From assembly GCF_000473045.1 (NCBI RefSeq), contig NZ_AXAY01000025.1:62001-126000 (forward strand): 64,000 bases of DNA, written 5' to 3'. The notes under the pieces were generated by a model that saw only the letters and a program-made list of their open reading frames with translations, had not been told where the DNA came from and did not search any database. Within the stretch, counting starts at the first letter, position 1, and each line of letters begins with the position of its first letter. This document shows positions 41,655-50,641 of this stretch, in pieces. Both the position numbers and the translations under genes were made by a program. Source of the DNA: Bradyrhizobium sp. WSM3983 (GTDB lineage: Bacteria; Pseudomonadota; Alphaproteobacteria; Rhizobiales; Xanthobacteraceae).

Positions 41655-44048
41655 TTAGCCGAGCAAGTCGTCAGTTTCGCTGAACTCGGAAGCCCAGTCG
41701 ACTTCGCAGCCTAACATCTTTTCGAACTCTGCGCGACACTTCGAGAGGCACGGAATTACATAGAAGAGCTGCCTTTTTCCGTCTGATCGAGGCCTGATTT
41801 TGGCGATCGAGGGAAAAATCTGATGCACGCGAGTTCCAAAACGTGCAGCGTTGAGCGGATCGCCCTGATATCGACGTCGCCTCAGCCAATCTTCGTAATT
41901 CAGGCGGAAATCGTCTGTGGAAACCTTGATTGGTGCTTCGTCCCACGACAGTTCGACGTCCTCGAACATGGGGTCGCCCGGCGCGCGGCCGGATGACAGG
42001 ACCTCAAATAGCCATTGCTCTACGCCGCGGAGCGAGGCAAGCTTCTGGTCGCGCAAGCCAGTGGTCATCGGTGGGTTGCGCACGTCGAAGCCGGTCAGGT
42101 CGAGCGACAGCAGATGGTGCAGCAGCGCGGCGCGCCCGCCGTTGTGCATCTCGTCGCGGAGCTTGGCGAAGTAAACGGTGTCTTTCGCCCTGGTATCGGC
42201 CACGTTGAGCACGCAGAAGCGGCGCTCATCGAACGTCGCCGGCACGACCCAATCTTCGTTCGAGCTGATCATGATGCGTAGCACCGACGCGACCTGAAAT
42301 GCGTTGATGCCTTTGCTCTCGATCATCACCTGTTCGGACGTGATGACGTGCTTAAGCTGCCCCTCGGCCTTCTTGTCGCCGGCCCAAAAGCCTTCTTCGA
42401 CGTGCAGCAGCAGCGTCTTTTCCTGGTGAGCGTTGAAGCGGCCGACCAGATGCTCGGGGTTGGAGATTTTCGTGTGATGCGACGGGAACAGGCCACCGAC
42501 GTAATCGCCGATCGTGTCCTTGCCGGCACCCTTGCGGCCTCGCAGCACGAGCGCGGTACCAGGCTTCTCCCACGGCCGCTGAATCATGTGCGCAAGCCAG
42601 CGGATCACCCATTGATAGGCGGTCTCGTCGCCGGCACAGACGTTCTCGCGCAGGTGGTCGAGGAAGCGCGCGCACGATGACGATGGATCGGGCTCGACGG
42701 CAAAACCTTGCCAGTGGTTGTAGGCTCCTTCGGGTCCGCCCTGCGGTGCGAAGACGATACCATTCGGATAGCTGCGGCGTGCCTTGTGGCGCATCCACGC
42801 TTTCGTCACCGGCTCGGTGGACTTCTCGGTGGCGACGCGATCGTTCTCGTAGAAATTATAGAGGTCGTGCACCGAGCCGTAGGACGTCGTGCCATCATGC
42901 TCAAACGTCAGGATCACGGTTTTGCCTTTGACCGCCGCGCAGGCATAGCGCTTGTTCAGCTTCGCGATCCGCTTCGGAACGTGGCCGAGATCGTGATGCA
43001 CTTCAGCTTGTTTTAGCTTGCGCACGCGCTCCGGCTGCTCGCCCGCGGTGTCATCGGCGCCGAGCAGATTGTCTACGTCATCAGAGATGGGATCGGTTTC
43101 GCCGAGGGCAGCGCCATCGTCGTCATCGTCGCCGAGATCGTCGAAGGCGCTCATCAACCGCACTTCTTTTGCGGCCGATAGGAGCGTCGCCATGCGAACC
43201 GGCTTGCCCGATTGGCGGAATGATCGCCAAACTCGCCGTTGATCTTCCGGATCGTACTTGTCAGAGGCAGCGGAGAACTCAACCCAGAGCTTGAAGCCTT
43301 CTTTGCTGCCGCTGAACTCGTGATGCAGCGCCATGCCGACCTGCAACCACCCATCGCGGTCCTCGCGCCAGGTGTCGGTGGGCAGATCGGCGAGAATATC
43401 CTTCGCATCGGCGACGGAAAGGCCGAGCGGATTGGTCCGGACGTCGGTTTCGTCGCGGCTCGGCGGCTCCCAGGACGCGACTCGAGCGGCGGAAATGACG
43501 GGGCCGACGCCGAGCTCGACGAGATCCGCGGGCCACTCACGCTCCCATTTGTACCGCTTGCCGGTGTCCGGATGGACCGACGGTGGCACGACGACTTGCT
43601 TGCCGGTGCCAAACCGCTCGATTTCCCATGCCCAATGGCTCTTTTTGTCCTTCCCGATAATTTTTTCCGACGAATGCCGCAGCTTTTTCGAAGGAAATGG
43701 TCGTTCGGTCAGGAAATACAGGTGGCGACTCTCACCGAGCGATCCGGAGATGACGGATGGCAGTGAGCGCGCTTCGGGAATCAATTCGAGCAGCGCGGCC
43801 CTGGCCTCATCGGTCTTGTCGGCGTCGCGGATGTCGAGATCGATGCAATGCAGATAGAGATCGTGAAGAAACGACGGCTCGCCGAGGCGCACACCGAGGT
43901 TATACCCTTCGCGATAGGTCTTCTTGAGGGTGGCGAGTGAAGCGACGCGCTCTGTCGACCAGCTATCGTTGACCGGCGCCTTGGAGCGCGGTCGCAGCCA
44001 ATGTAGAGCGAACCCCCAACTCGACAGCCGTTCGGCTTGGTCGAGCAC
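41655..44048 (-). CDS. Primase-polymerase / superfamily 3-type helicase (DUF5906-like)
   Basis: 797 aa from GTG 44048. Residues about 1-185 resemble the bifunctional primase/polymerase domain (LHCIDLDIRD, SRHLYFLTERPFP, VVVPPSVHPDTGKRYKW). About 205-295 is PriCT-2-like (DGWLQVGMALHHEFSGSKEG). An acidic linker with an internal DNLLG (326-330) follows. The helicase domain carries Walker A GRKGAGKDT near 505 and LLLHVEEGFWAGDKKAEGQL. The C-terminus ends SETDDLLG. It would prime and unwind phage DNA at the fork. Confidence 0.85.
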   Translation of the reverse strand: MLDQAERLSSWGFALHWLRPRSKAPVNDSWSTERVASLATLKKTYREGYNLGVRLGEPSFLHDLYLHCIDLDIRDADKTDEARAALLELIPEARSLPSVISGSLGESRHLYFLTERPFPSKKLRHSSEKIIGKDKKSHWAWEIERFGTGKQVVVPPSVHPDTGKRYKWEREWPADLVELGVGPVISAARVASWEPPSRDETDVRTNPLGLSVADAKDILADLPTDTWREDRDGWLQVGMALHHEFSGSKEGFKLWVEFSAASDKYDPEDQRRVWRSFRQSGKPVRMATLLSAAKEVRLMSAFDDLGDDDDDGAALGETDPISDDVDNLLGADDTAGEQPERVRKLKQAEVHHDLGHVPKRIAKLNKRYACAAVKGKTVILTFEHDGTTSYGSVHDLYNFYENDRVATEKSTEPVTKAWMRHKARRSYPNGIVFAPQGGPEGAYNHWQGFAVEPDPSSSCARFLDHLRENVCAGDETAYQWVIRWLAHMIQRPWEKPGTALVLRGRKGAGKDTIGDYVGGLFPSHHTKISNPEHLVGRFNAHQEKTLLLHVEEGFWAGDKKAEGQLKHVITSEQVMIESKGINAFQVASVLRIMISSNEDWVVPATFDERRFCVLNVADTRAKDTVYFAKLRDEMHNGGRAALLHHLLSLDLTGFDVRNPPMTTGLRDQKLASLRGVEQWLFEVLSSGRAPGDPMFEDVELSWDEAPIKVSTDDFRLNYEDWLRRRRYQGDPLNAARFGTRVHQIFPSIAKIRPRSDGKRQLFYVIPCLSKCRAEFEKMLGCEVDWASEFSETDDLLG

Positions 44049-44057
44049 GCGACAACC

Positions 44058-44360
44058 TTATTTCTTGAAGACGAACGGATAGAATTCTTCGATCGAGACG
44101 CGACCGCGCGCCTTTTCCACAACAAGCATCGCCAGCGCCGGCACACAGCGATTCGTGCGGACGGGTTTGCAGATGCCCTCGTGCGTGTAGCCGAGCTTCT
44201 CGGCGACCGCGCGCAGGTCGAGCATCTTCTGCCCGTTCTTGCGCACCAGATGAGGGAAGGCTTTTTTCAGCACGTCATAGAGCGGACCGCGCGAATATTC
44301 GCCGGTCTCCGGGTCTAGCGTGACGATCGCCACCAGCCCGCCCTTCTTAGGTTTAGACAT
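44058..44360 (-). CDS. Small DNA-replication-associated hypothetical protein
   Basis: 100 aa. It starts ATG 44360 after a GAGGAGTCG leader shared with the early operon. LYDVLKKAFPHLVRKNGQKM and MLDLRAVAEKLGYTHEGICK suggest a helix-turn-helix-like fold; the C-terminus is VSIEEFYPFVFKK. It is coupled to the primase-helicase. Confidence 0.6.
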   Translation of the reverse strand: MSKPKKGGLVAIVTLDPETGEYSRGPLYDVLKKAFPHLVRKNGQKMLDLRAVAEKLGYTHEGICKPVRTNRCVPALAMLVVEKARGRVSIEEFYPFVFKK

Positions 44361-44430
44361 TCCCGACTCCTCGATAATGCGTGAGACGCTAGTTGAACCA
44401 AGCCGCGAGAGTCAACCTCGATATTTTTTC

Positions 44431-44445
44431 TCATCTGTTAGTTGA
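44431..44445. promoter_or_regulatory. Operator-like palindrome, site 8, with rightward promoter
   Basis: TCATCTGTTAGTTGA. Its right arm merges with a TTGACA -35 (44442-44447) on the plus strand, with an AT-rich -10 candidate near 44464-44470, placed for the gene at 44510. Half-site-like AGTTGAA (44391) and GTCAACC (44411) flank it toward the leftward gene, so it may control both directions. Confidence 0.7.
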
Positions 44446-44509
44446 CATTGCGTATGAGGCCGTGATTTTGTTGTCTCACTGCAAATCACCCATTCCGGAG
44501 AAACGGTGC

Positions 44510-44959
44510 ATGTCCCTTGAGGCAGCGATCAAAGAACTCAACGAAAATATTGTGAAGAACAACGCCCTGCTCGCCGCGGCCAACGCGCGCGGCGACAAGG
44601 CTCTCGCGACGATCGCGGGCGGCAAACCCGACAAGGACGCGAAGCCGCCGAAGGACGCGAAGCCGCCCAAGGAGACCGCCAAGGAAACGAGCGGCGACGA
44701 GATCCCCGAGGACAAGTTCAACGCGGCCCTCGCAAAGTTCCTCGGCACCGACGACGAGAAGCTGCTTGCCACGCGCAAGGCCTTCTTCAAGTCGGTCCTC
44801 GCCAAGGTCGACGCCGCCAACGCGAAGAAGATCGCGGCTTCCGATCGCGCCCAGGTCATCGAATGGGTCAAGGCGAGCATCAAGGACCCCGACTTCGCCA
44901 TTTCCTCGGACGATGCCGGCGAGGCCGAAGGCGAGGAAGAAGACGATCTCTTGTCCTAA
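44510..44959 (+). CDS. Small acidic-tailed protein ending EEEDDLLS
   Basis: 149 aa from ATG 44510 with ggagaa upstream. An N-terminal helix (SLEAAIKELNENIVKNNALL) is followed by a low-complexity lysine/proline linker (DKDAKPPKDAKPPKETAKE), a helical domain (FNAALAKFLGTDDEKLLATR) and an acidic C-terminus EAEGEEEDDLLS, the Ser-ending variant of the shared tail. It heads the rightward replication operon. Family unknown. Confidence 0.7.
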   Translation: MSLEAAIKELNENIVKNNALLAAANARGDKALATIAGGKPDKDAKPPKDAKPPKETAKETSGDEIPEDKFNAALAKFLGTDDEKLLATRKAFFKSVLAKVDAANAKKIAASDRAQVIEWVKASIKDPDFAISSDDAGEAEGEEEDDLLS

Positions 44960-44962
44960 GTC

Positions 44963-44977
44963 TCAACTGTTTGTTGA
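44963..44977. promoter_or_regulatory. Operator-like palindrome, site 9
   Basis: TCAACTGTTTGTTGA, extended to a 7-bp perfect inverted repeat TCTCAAC/GTTGAGA. It lies just after the 44959 stop, within the operon, like sites 1 and 2. Confidence 0.7.
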
Positions 44978-44988
44978 GATCGAACGGT

Positions 44989-45006
44989 TCCCCGGCTCAG
45001 CCCGGG
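44989..45006 (+). terminator. Weak terminator-like hairpin
   Basis: CCCCGG, a six-base loop, then CCGGGG, followed by a short T run (cttttc). It sits between the 44959 stop and the 45124 start, next to operator site 9. The T tract is poor, so it may attenuate rather than stop transcription. Confidence 0.35.
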
Positions 45007-45123
45007 GGACTTTTCGGCGGAAGGTCGGAAGCCAAATGCGCAGCACGCCGGTCCAGCCCCGGGCGAGCGCCGACAGTAGCGACGGGCCGACCTTCCACCG
45101 AAGAGTCGTAGGGAGACGATAGA

Positions 45124-45381
45124 ATGAGACGCATTCTCAGCCTCGGCAGCGGTTTAGGCCTCGCGGCAGCGGCGGCAATGACCGGCGCGGGCCGCATTAC
45201 AGACGATGTCGTGACGTCGACTATCGATCCGAAGGAGCGACCGTTGAGCCGTCCGGCGCCGAAGCCGCGGCCCTCGCGCTTGCCGCGCCCCGGCCTGAAC
45301 CGCTCCCGCAACTGGCGTTATGCCCGCACCTACGCAGAAGCCCGCGCCAAGTCGCCCTTTCCAGATCGTCCGGTGCGCTGA
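45124..45381 (+). CDS. Small basic hypothetical protein
   Basis: 85 aa with ggag before the ATG. A hydrophobic N-terminus (LGSGLGLAAAAAMTGAG) is followed by a proline/arginine-rich tail (RPAPKPRPSRLPRPGLNRSR). Its stop overlaps the next start. Function unknown. Confidence 0.5.
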   Translation: MRRILSLGSGLGLAAAAAMTGAGRITDDVVTSTIDPKERPLSRPAPKPRPSRLPRPGLNRSRNWRYARTYAEARAKSPFPDRPVR

Positions 45382-45785
45382 TGGCAGCGCGCGGGGAATT
45401 CTGGATCGTCGAGTACGCTGGCGAGGTCAATGTCGCCAAGTGCACCGGCGCCGATGGGCAGAACTGGCGGGTGCTCGGTTTCAAAGAGCACGTTGGCGGC
45501 AAGACGCCCGGCTTCCGTGCTGTCCGAAAGCTCGACATCGGTGCCCTGCTCGACGCACCGGCTCCGACTGAGCCGACCGACATCAAGCGGCTCACCGATA
45601 GACAGATCCTCGAGCTCACGCTTGCGACGACCCCGTTCGCCGAGGCCAGGCGTCAGGTGAACTATGGCATCGCGACGATGGAGCAGGCCTGCGAGCAGAA
45701 GGTCAAGCCAGACGTCTATCGCATGCGCCGCATGGAATTCGAGACCACCCAGAAGGTCGCGAAAGCCCTGGGAGTGATCGTCTGA
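45381..45785 (+). CDS. Hypothetical replication-operon protein
   Basis: 134 aa. The N-terminal beta part (FWIVEYAGEVNVAKCTGADG) is followed by a C-terminal helical part (RQILELTLATTPFAEARRQV). No family recognised. Coupled on both sides by overlapping start and stop codons. Confidence 0.6.
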   Translation: MAARGEFWIVEYAGEVNVAKCTGADGQNWRVLGFKEHVGGKTPGFRAVRKLDIGALLDAPAPTEPTDIKRLTDRQILELTLATTPFAEARRQVNYGIATMEQACEQKVKPDVYRMRRMEFETTQKVAKALGVIV

Positions 45786-46009
45786 TGGCACGGATCAGCG
45801 TCAAGAAAGACCCCGCGCAGCCCGAGCGCAAGGAAGTTCTAGCCGAGGCCATCGTTCGGATCGGCGAAGCCCTTGAGTCGCTCAAGAAGTCGGGCCTCAA
45901 CGAGCACGCGATCGTCGTGCTGCTCCATCACGAAACCAAGATTTCGATGCGCGACATCCGCGTGGTGTTCGCCGGCTTGCGCCAGTTGCGCGGGCGGTAC
46001 TGCCGATAG
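45785..46009 (+). CDS. Small helical hypothetical protein
   Basis: 74 aa. EVLAEAIVRIGEALESLKKS and HAIVVLLHHETKISMRDIRV suggest a small helical, possibly DNA-binding, protein. Start overlaps the previous stop. Confidence 0.55.
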   Translation: MARISVKKDPAQPERKEVLAEAIVRIGEALESLKKSGLNEHAIVVLLHHETKISMRDIRVVFAGLRQLRGRYCR

Positions 46010-46068
46010 CAGCGATGACGCCAAAACAGCACTACGACGCACGTCAACAACTGAAGAAGGAGCTTCGC

Positions 46069-46251
46069 ATGGCAATGGAACAGAAATACCAGGAACGCGC
46101 GGAACGGGAGGCAAAATTCGACGCCCTCGCTGATCGCGGCATCCTAGTCATCGGCGCGCTGCTCAGCGGCAAGGCAGCCATTGTCGTCTCCGGATCGGCG
46201 AGCAGCCACGACAACCCGCTCTCGATCCGCATCAAACTCGACGGTGAATAG
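46069..46251 (+). CDS. Small hypothetical protein
   Basis: 60 aa from ATG 46069, chosen for the AAGGAG seven bases upstream; an in-frame ATG at 46015 lacks one. A charged helix (MEQKYQERAEREAKFDALAD) is followed by a short beta segment. Confidence 0.5.
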   Translation: MAMEQKYQERAEREAKFDALADRGILVIGALLSGKAAIVVSGSASSHDNPLSIRIKLDGE

Positions 46252-46376
46252 AAATTAGGCGCCGGGGGCAACGCAGGAGCCGTGGCCGGAGCGAGCAGCA
46301 CAACCTGTACCGGATATCACTGGCTGAATACAGGCAGCTAGAGCGGTATGCGACCCCCGTCGCCTGAGAGATTAAA

Positions 46377-46568
46377 GTGAACGCGCAATGGAAGAAGCAA
46401 CTATCGAAGCTCGAACGGCTGATGCGCGAGCTGCGCGAAGTCGAAACCGCGGCTTCGGAGTTGCTGGCGCGCGAGGAATGCAAGAACGGCGTCGCGATTG
46501 CCAAGGCCCGCAGTCGGATTCGGGATGCGGCTCTGCTCGTGCAGTCGTCCATTGAGGAAAGCAAATGA
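46377..46568 (+). CDS. Small coiled-coil hypothetical protein
   Basis: 63 aa from GTG 46377. Helical throughout (KLERLMRELREVETAASELL). Its stop overlaps the start of the DUF2800 nuclease gene, so it is probably co-translated. Confidence 0.5.
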   Translation: MNAQWKKQLSKLERLMRELREVETAASELLAREECKNGVAIAKARSRIRDAALLVQSSIEESK

Positions 46569-47776
46569 GCGAGGGTCATTCCGAACACGCACCATCGGGC
46601 GCCGACTCGTGGATGGTCTGCCACGGCTATATCAACGCCACCCGCGGATTGCCTGACAAGACGACCATCTACGCGGCCGAAGGCACTTGCGCTCACACGA
46701 TCCATGAGACCTGCCTGCTGCTTGGCTGCGATCCCGACATCTTCCTCGGTCGCAAGATGTCAGCTGACGGGTTCGATTTCGAGGTCAAGCCCGAATGGAT
46801 TCGCGCCCTTCAACCTGGTATCGATCGCGTCCGTGAATTCGCCGGCAAGATGTTCGTCGAGTATCGCGTCGACACGACGAGGTGGGTCGGTCTCGATCGT
46901 AAAGGTCGTCGCCAGGGCGGCACGCTCGACACCGGTATCGTCGGCAAGAAGCTGATCGTCATCAAGGATCTCAAATTCGGCGCCGGCGTCCCCGTCTCGC
47001 CGAAGCGCAATCGTCAGATGATGATCTATGCGCTCGGGTTCTGGGACAACGTCGCACGCCATCTGACCGATGCCACGAATTTCCTGCTCATCGTCGATCA
47101 GCCGCGCTGCGCAGGCGGTGGCGGCGAGTGGGAATGCACCCTTGAGGAGCTGCTTGAATTTGGCGAGGAAGTGAAGGCGGCCGCCGAAGCGACCCGCGAT
47201 CCGAACGCACCTCGCACCGCCTCCGAAAAGGGGTGCTACTTCTGCCCGGCCGCGAAGACCGGCTGCGACGAATACGACCGCTTCCAGCTCGACATCATCA
47301 GCCAACAATTCGATGATCTCGACGCCGAGCTTGACGATAAGCCGGATCTGCCACGTCGGCTCACACCTGAGCGTCGCAGCTACGTGGTCCGGCACGCCAG
47401 CATGTTTACGAAGTGGCTTCAGCAGCTCCACACCGACTGCCTTGCTGATGCCCTGGCAGGCGATCCCACACCAGGGCTCAAAGCTGTAACAGGCCGCAAG
47501 GGCGATCGCCGCTGGATCGACCCGACGGTTGCAGAGGGTTTCCTTCTGAAGCGGCTTTCGCGTGAGAAGGCTTTCACCTCCAAGTTGATATCCGCACCGC
47601 AGGCCGAGAATTTGCTGTCCACGAAGGATTGGGGCGCTGCGAAGAAGCTGATCACCCAGGACGACGGCAAACCCATGCTCGTCCCTGACACCGATGAGCG
47701 GGAGGCGATTACGCCGACCGCCGATCTGTTCGACGACCTCGACGATGTCGGCGAAACGAGCGATCTGCTCGGCTAA
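46565..47776 (+). CDS. DUF2800 family Cas4/RecB-like nuclease
   Basis: 403 aa. The PD-(D/E)XK core shows GGTLDTGIVGKKLIVIKDLK (the D and the D-x-K), and a C-terminal cysteine cluster (KGCYFCPAAKTGCDEY) could hold an iron-sulfur cluster as in Cas4/AddB-like nucleases. Members lie next to DUF2815 ssDNA-binding proteins in many phages and probably process ends for recombination. The C-terminus is acidic and ends GETSDLLG, the shared tail. Confidence 0.85.
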   Translation: MSEGHSEHAPSGADSWMVCHGYINATRGLPDKTTIYAAEGTCAHTIHETCLLLGCDPDIFLGRKMSADGFDFEVKPEWIRALQPGIDRVREFAGKMFVEYRVDTTRWVGLDRKGRRQGGTLDTGIVGKKLIVIKDLKFGAGVPVSPKRNRQMMIYALGFWDNVARHLTDATNFLLIVDQPRCAGGGGEWECTLEELLEFGEEVKAAAEATRDPNAPRTASEKGCYFCPAAKTGCDEYDRFQLDIISQQFDDLDAELDDKPDLPRRLTPERRSYVVRHASMFTKWLQQLHTDCLADALAGDPTPGLKAVTGRKGDRRWIDPTVAEGFLLKRLSREKAFTSKLISAPQAENLLSTKDWGAAKKLITQDDGKPMLVPDTDEREAITPTADLFDDLDDVGETSDLLG

Positions 47777-47796
47777 ATATGAAAGGTATGGCCCCT

Positions 47797-48441
47797 ATGG
47801 CTAAAGAAAACACCAATGTTCAAGTGCGTCTCGAAAACGTCCGTCTGTCTTTTGCTCATGTGTTTCGTGCGCAGAAGCCGAAGCCGGACAAGGACGGCAA
47901 TGTCGGAGCGGCGAAGTTCAACTGCTCAGGTTTGATCGATAAAAAGACCGAACAGGGCAAGAAGAACATCGCAAAAATGAAAGCCGCGATGACCGAAGCG
48001 CGCGACAACAAGTGGCCGAAAAACCCACCCAAACTGAAACCCGAAAAGCTCTGTATGCGAGACGGGGATCAAGAGGATTGGGACGGCTACGAAGGCATGT
48101 ACTACGTCTCGGCGTCCAACTCCAAGCGACCGAAGATCATCGATCGGGATAAAACCCCGTTGACCGAAGAAGACGGAAAAATCTATTCCGGCTGCTACGT
48201 CAACATGATCGTCAACGTTTGGGCCCAGGACAACGAACACGGCAGACGCATCAATGCCTCTCTTGAAGGCATCCAGTTCGTGAAAAACGGCGAAGCGTTT
48301 GGCGCGGCTCCCCTCGACGACGATGCATTCGATGATCTCGGCGAAGGCGAGGACGACGATGAGGAGAATGGCGGGAAGCCGGCGCGGCGGGGCCGGTCTC
48401 TCGACGACGATGACGACGATGGTGACGACCTTCTCGGCTAA
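47797..48441 (+). CDS. DUF2815 single-stranded DNA-binding protein
   Basis: 214 aa from ATG 47797; in-frame ATGs at 47779 and 47788 are possible, but AAAGG at 47782 fits 47797. VQVRLENVRLSFAHVFRAQK, KFNCSGLIDKKTEQGKKNIA and YVSASNSKRPKIIDRDKTPL are the OB-fold-type core of DUF2815. A long acidic tail (DDDDDDGDDLLG) follows a basic RRGRS patch, the layout of SSB proteins whose tail tips recruit partners. It is paired with the DUF2800 nuclease. Confidence 0.88.
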   Translation: MAKENTNVQVRLENVRLSFAHVFRAQKPKPDKDGNVGAAKFNCSGLIDKKTEQGKKNIAKMKAAMTEARDNKWPKNPPKLKPEKLCMRDGDQEDWDGYEGMYYVSASNSKRPKIIDRDKTPLTEEDGKIYSGCYVNMIVNVWAQDNEHGRRINASLEGIQFVKNGEAFGAAPLDDDAFDDLGEGEDDDEENGGKPARRGRSLDDDDDDGDDLLG

Positions 48442-48500
48442 GTCGAACCTCGGGGTGTCGGGCGACCGGCACCCCTCTTTCCCTTCATCGGAGCAATGCC

Positions 48501-48722
48501 ATGAGTGAAAAACGGGAACTGTTCGCCACGGCGCGTGTGTCGCTGACAGTTGAGGTCGACGCCGCCTGTTGGGATGTCGGCTCGTCGGCCGAACAGATTT
48601 TCAACGCCGCTGGTCGCGAGGCGAAAAACAAACTGGATATCCTGTTTCAGAAGGAACGCGATGTCAGGGTCGTCGGTCAGCCCGTCGTCACATTGATCAC
48701 GGGCCTACAGAAGACTAGATGA
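48501..48722 (+). CDS. Small hypothetical protein
   Basis: 73 aa. ATARVSLTVEVDAACWDVGS and DVRVVGQPVVTLITGLQKTR. It lies between the SSB and polymerase genes, its stop overlapping the polymerase start. No family recognised. Confidence 0.6.
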   Translation: MSEKRELFATARVSLTVEVDAACWDVGSSAEQIFNAAGREAKNKLDILFQKERDVRVVGQPVVTLITGLQKTR

Positions 48723-50641
48723 AGACATCGCTAGCCGACGCCGCGCTGTTCGACACCGAGGTCTACTGGAACTACTTCCTGGCGGCCTTTAAGTCGATCA
48801 AGACCGGCAAGGTGCTTCGGTTGGAGAAATCCGACCGATGCGTGCTTGACCGGAAGAAGCTGCGCCAGGTGCTCGACGAATACTGCACGGTCGGCTTCAA
48901 CTCGATCCCCTTCGACATCCCCGTCGTGTCGGCCGCCCTGGCCGGCTTCAGCAACAAGGCGCTGAAGCAGATCGCCAACGAGATCATCAAGGATGACGCG
49001 AAGCCATGGGAAATCTCGCGCACCTATGATTTCGAGCTGATCCAGTGCGACCATGTCGACCTGATCGAGATCGCACCAGGGCAGAACAGCCTCAAGATTT
49101 ACAACGGCAAAATGCACGGCCGGCGGATGCAAGACCTGCCGGTTGATGAGGATGCTGTGCTCACTCATGCCGAGATGGATATCGTCTCGGACTATTGCGT
49201 CAACGACCTGGCCGCCACCGGCCTGCTGATGCAGACGCTTCGCGAGCAGTTGGTCCTTCGCGAGACGATGAGCAAACAGTACGGCGTGGATCTGCGCTCG
49301 AAATCGGACGCGCAGATCGCCGAGGCGGTGATCAAGAAAGAGCTGAAGCGGCTCACCGGAGAGGAGCCGAAGAAGCCCAAACTCAAAGCCGGCGCGACCT
49401 ACAAGTATCGCGTTCCCGACTTCATTCGCTACGAGACGCCGGAGCTCAACGCCGTTCTCGACAACGTCCGGAGCGCTGACTTCGCCATTTCCGCGAGCGG
49501 CAAGGTGCTTATGCCGGACGTGTTGAAGAAGGCAAAAATTAAGATCGGGCAGTCGATTTATCGGATGGGCATCGGCGGTCTGCACTCGTCCGAGAAGTCG
49601 GTTGCGCACCTTGCCGACGAGAGTACGAGGCTCGTGGATCGCGACGTTCGCGGCTACTATCCCCAGATCATTCTCAACCTGGGCCTATACCCGCAGCATC
49701 TCGGCCCGATCTTCCTCCGGGTGTTCCGGTCGTCGGTCGAGCGCCGCAACAAAGCCAAGGATCGCGTCGACGAGCTGAAGAAGCTGATCAAGCGCGCGAA
49801 CGACGAAGCCGCTCTGCTGAAGCAAGAATTGAAGTCGAACGAGGACGCCTCGGGCAGCTTGAAGATCGTCAACAACGGCGCCTTCGGCAAGTTGGGATCG
49901 AAATGGTCGGTGCTGTTCGCGCCCGATTTGATGATCCAAGTCACGATCGGCGGGCAACTGTCGCTACTCATGCAGATCGAGATGGTCGAGCGCGCGGGCT
50001 TCCGCGTGATCAGCGCCAACACCGACGGCATCGTCATCGTCTGCCCGGTCGACCGCCGGGATGAGTTGGAAGCGGTCATTCGCGAGTGGGAGAAGCGCAC
50101 GGGGTTCGAGACCGAGGAGACCGAGTACAGCGCCCTCTACTCGCGCGACGTGAACAACTACATCGCCGTGAAGACCGACGGCTCGGTGAAGAAAAAGGGC
50201 GCCTACGCCGAACCCAAGATCGTCGCGAGCTCGTGGCCGTCGCCGCTCAACGAGGTCTGTTCTGACGCGGTGGTCGCCTACCTCACGAAAGGCGTTCCGA
50301 TCGATCAGACCATTCACGCGTGCACGGACATTCGCCGCTTCGTCACGATCCGTACGGTCAAGGGCGGCGCGGTGAAGGACGGCATGTATCTCGGCAAGGC
50401 GATCCGCTGGTACTATTCCACGGAGGCCAGCGGCGAAATCAAGTACAGGCTGAACGGCAACAAGGTGCCGCGGACCGACGGCGCAAAGCCGCTCATGGAG
50501 CTGCCGGACACCTTCCCTGACGATGTCGACTACGATTGGTACATTCGCGAAGCGCACGACATCCTCGACGATGTCGGTTACGCCGCGCGCTCATCCAGAT
50601 CGAACGTTAATCCCGAACTCTTTCTAGCGGCAGCTCTATGA
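48719..50641 (+). CDS. Family-B-type DNA polymerase with 3'-5' exonuclease
   Basis: 640 aa, short for the family. Exonuclease motifs: FDTE (11-14), FNSIPFD (60-66) and YCVND (about 159-163). Polymerase motif A is RDVRGYYPQIILN (about 307-319), motif B KIVNNGAFGKLG (about 381-391) and motif C SANTDGIVIV with the NTDG turn (about 434-437). This is the replicative polymerase of the phage module. It lacks a terminal-protein region and the LLG tail found on its neighbours. Confidence 0.85.
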   Translation: MKTSLADAALFDTEVYWNYFLAAFKSIKTGKVLRLEKSDRCVLDRKKLRQVLDEYCTVGFNSIPFDIPVVSAALAGFSNKALKQIANEIIKDDAKPWEISRTYDFELIQCDHVDLIEIAPGQNSLKIYNGKMHGRRMQDLPVDEDAVLTHAEMDIVSDYCVNDLAATGLLMQTLREQLVLRETMSKQYGVDLRSKSDAQIAEAVIKKELKRLTGEEPKKPKLKAGATYKYRVPDFIRYETPELNAVLDNVRSADFAISASGKVLMPDVLKKAKIKIGQSIYRMGIGGLHSSEKSVAHLADESTRLVDRDVRGYYPQIILNLGLYPQHLGPIFLRVFRSSVERRNKAKDRVDELKKLIKRANDEAALLKQELKSNEDASGSLKIVNNGAFGKLGSKWSVLFAPDLMIQVTIGGQLSLLMQIEMVERAGFRVISANTDGIVIVCPVDRRDELEAVIREWEKRTGFETEETEYSALYSRDVNNYIAVKTDGSVKKKGAYAEPKIVASSWPSPLNEVCSDAVVAYLTKGVPIDQTIHACTDIRRFVTIRTVKGGAVKDGMYLGKAIRWYYSTEASGEIKYRLNGNKVPRTDGAKPLMELPDTFPDDVDYDWYIREAHDILDDVGYAARSSRSNVNPELFLAAAL

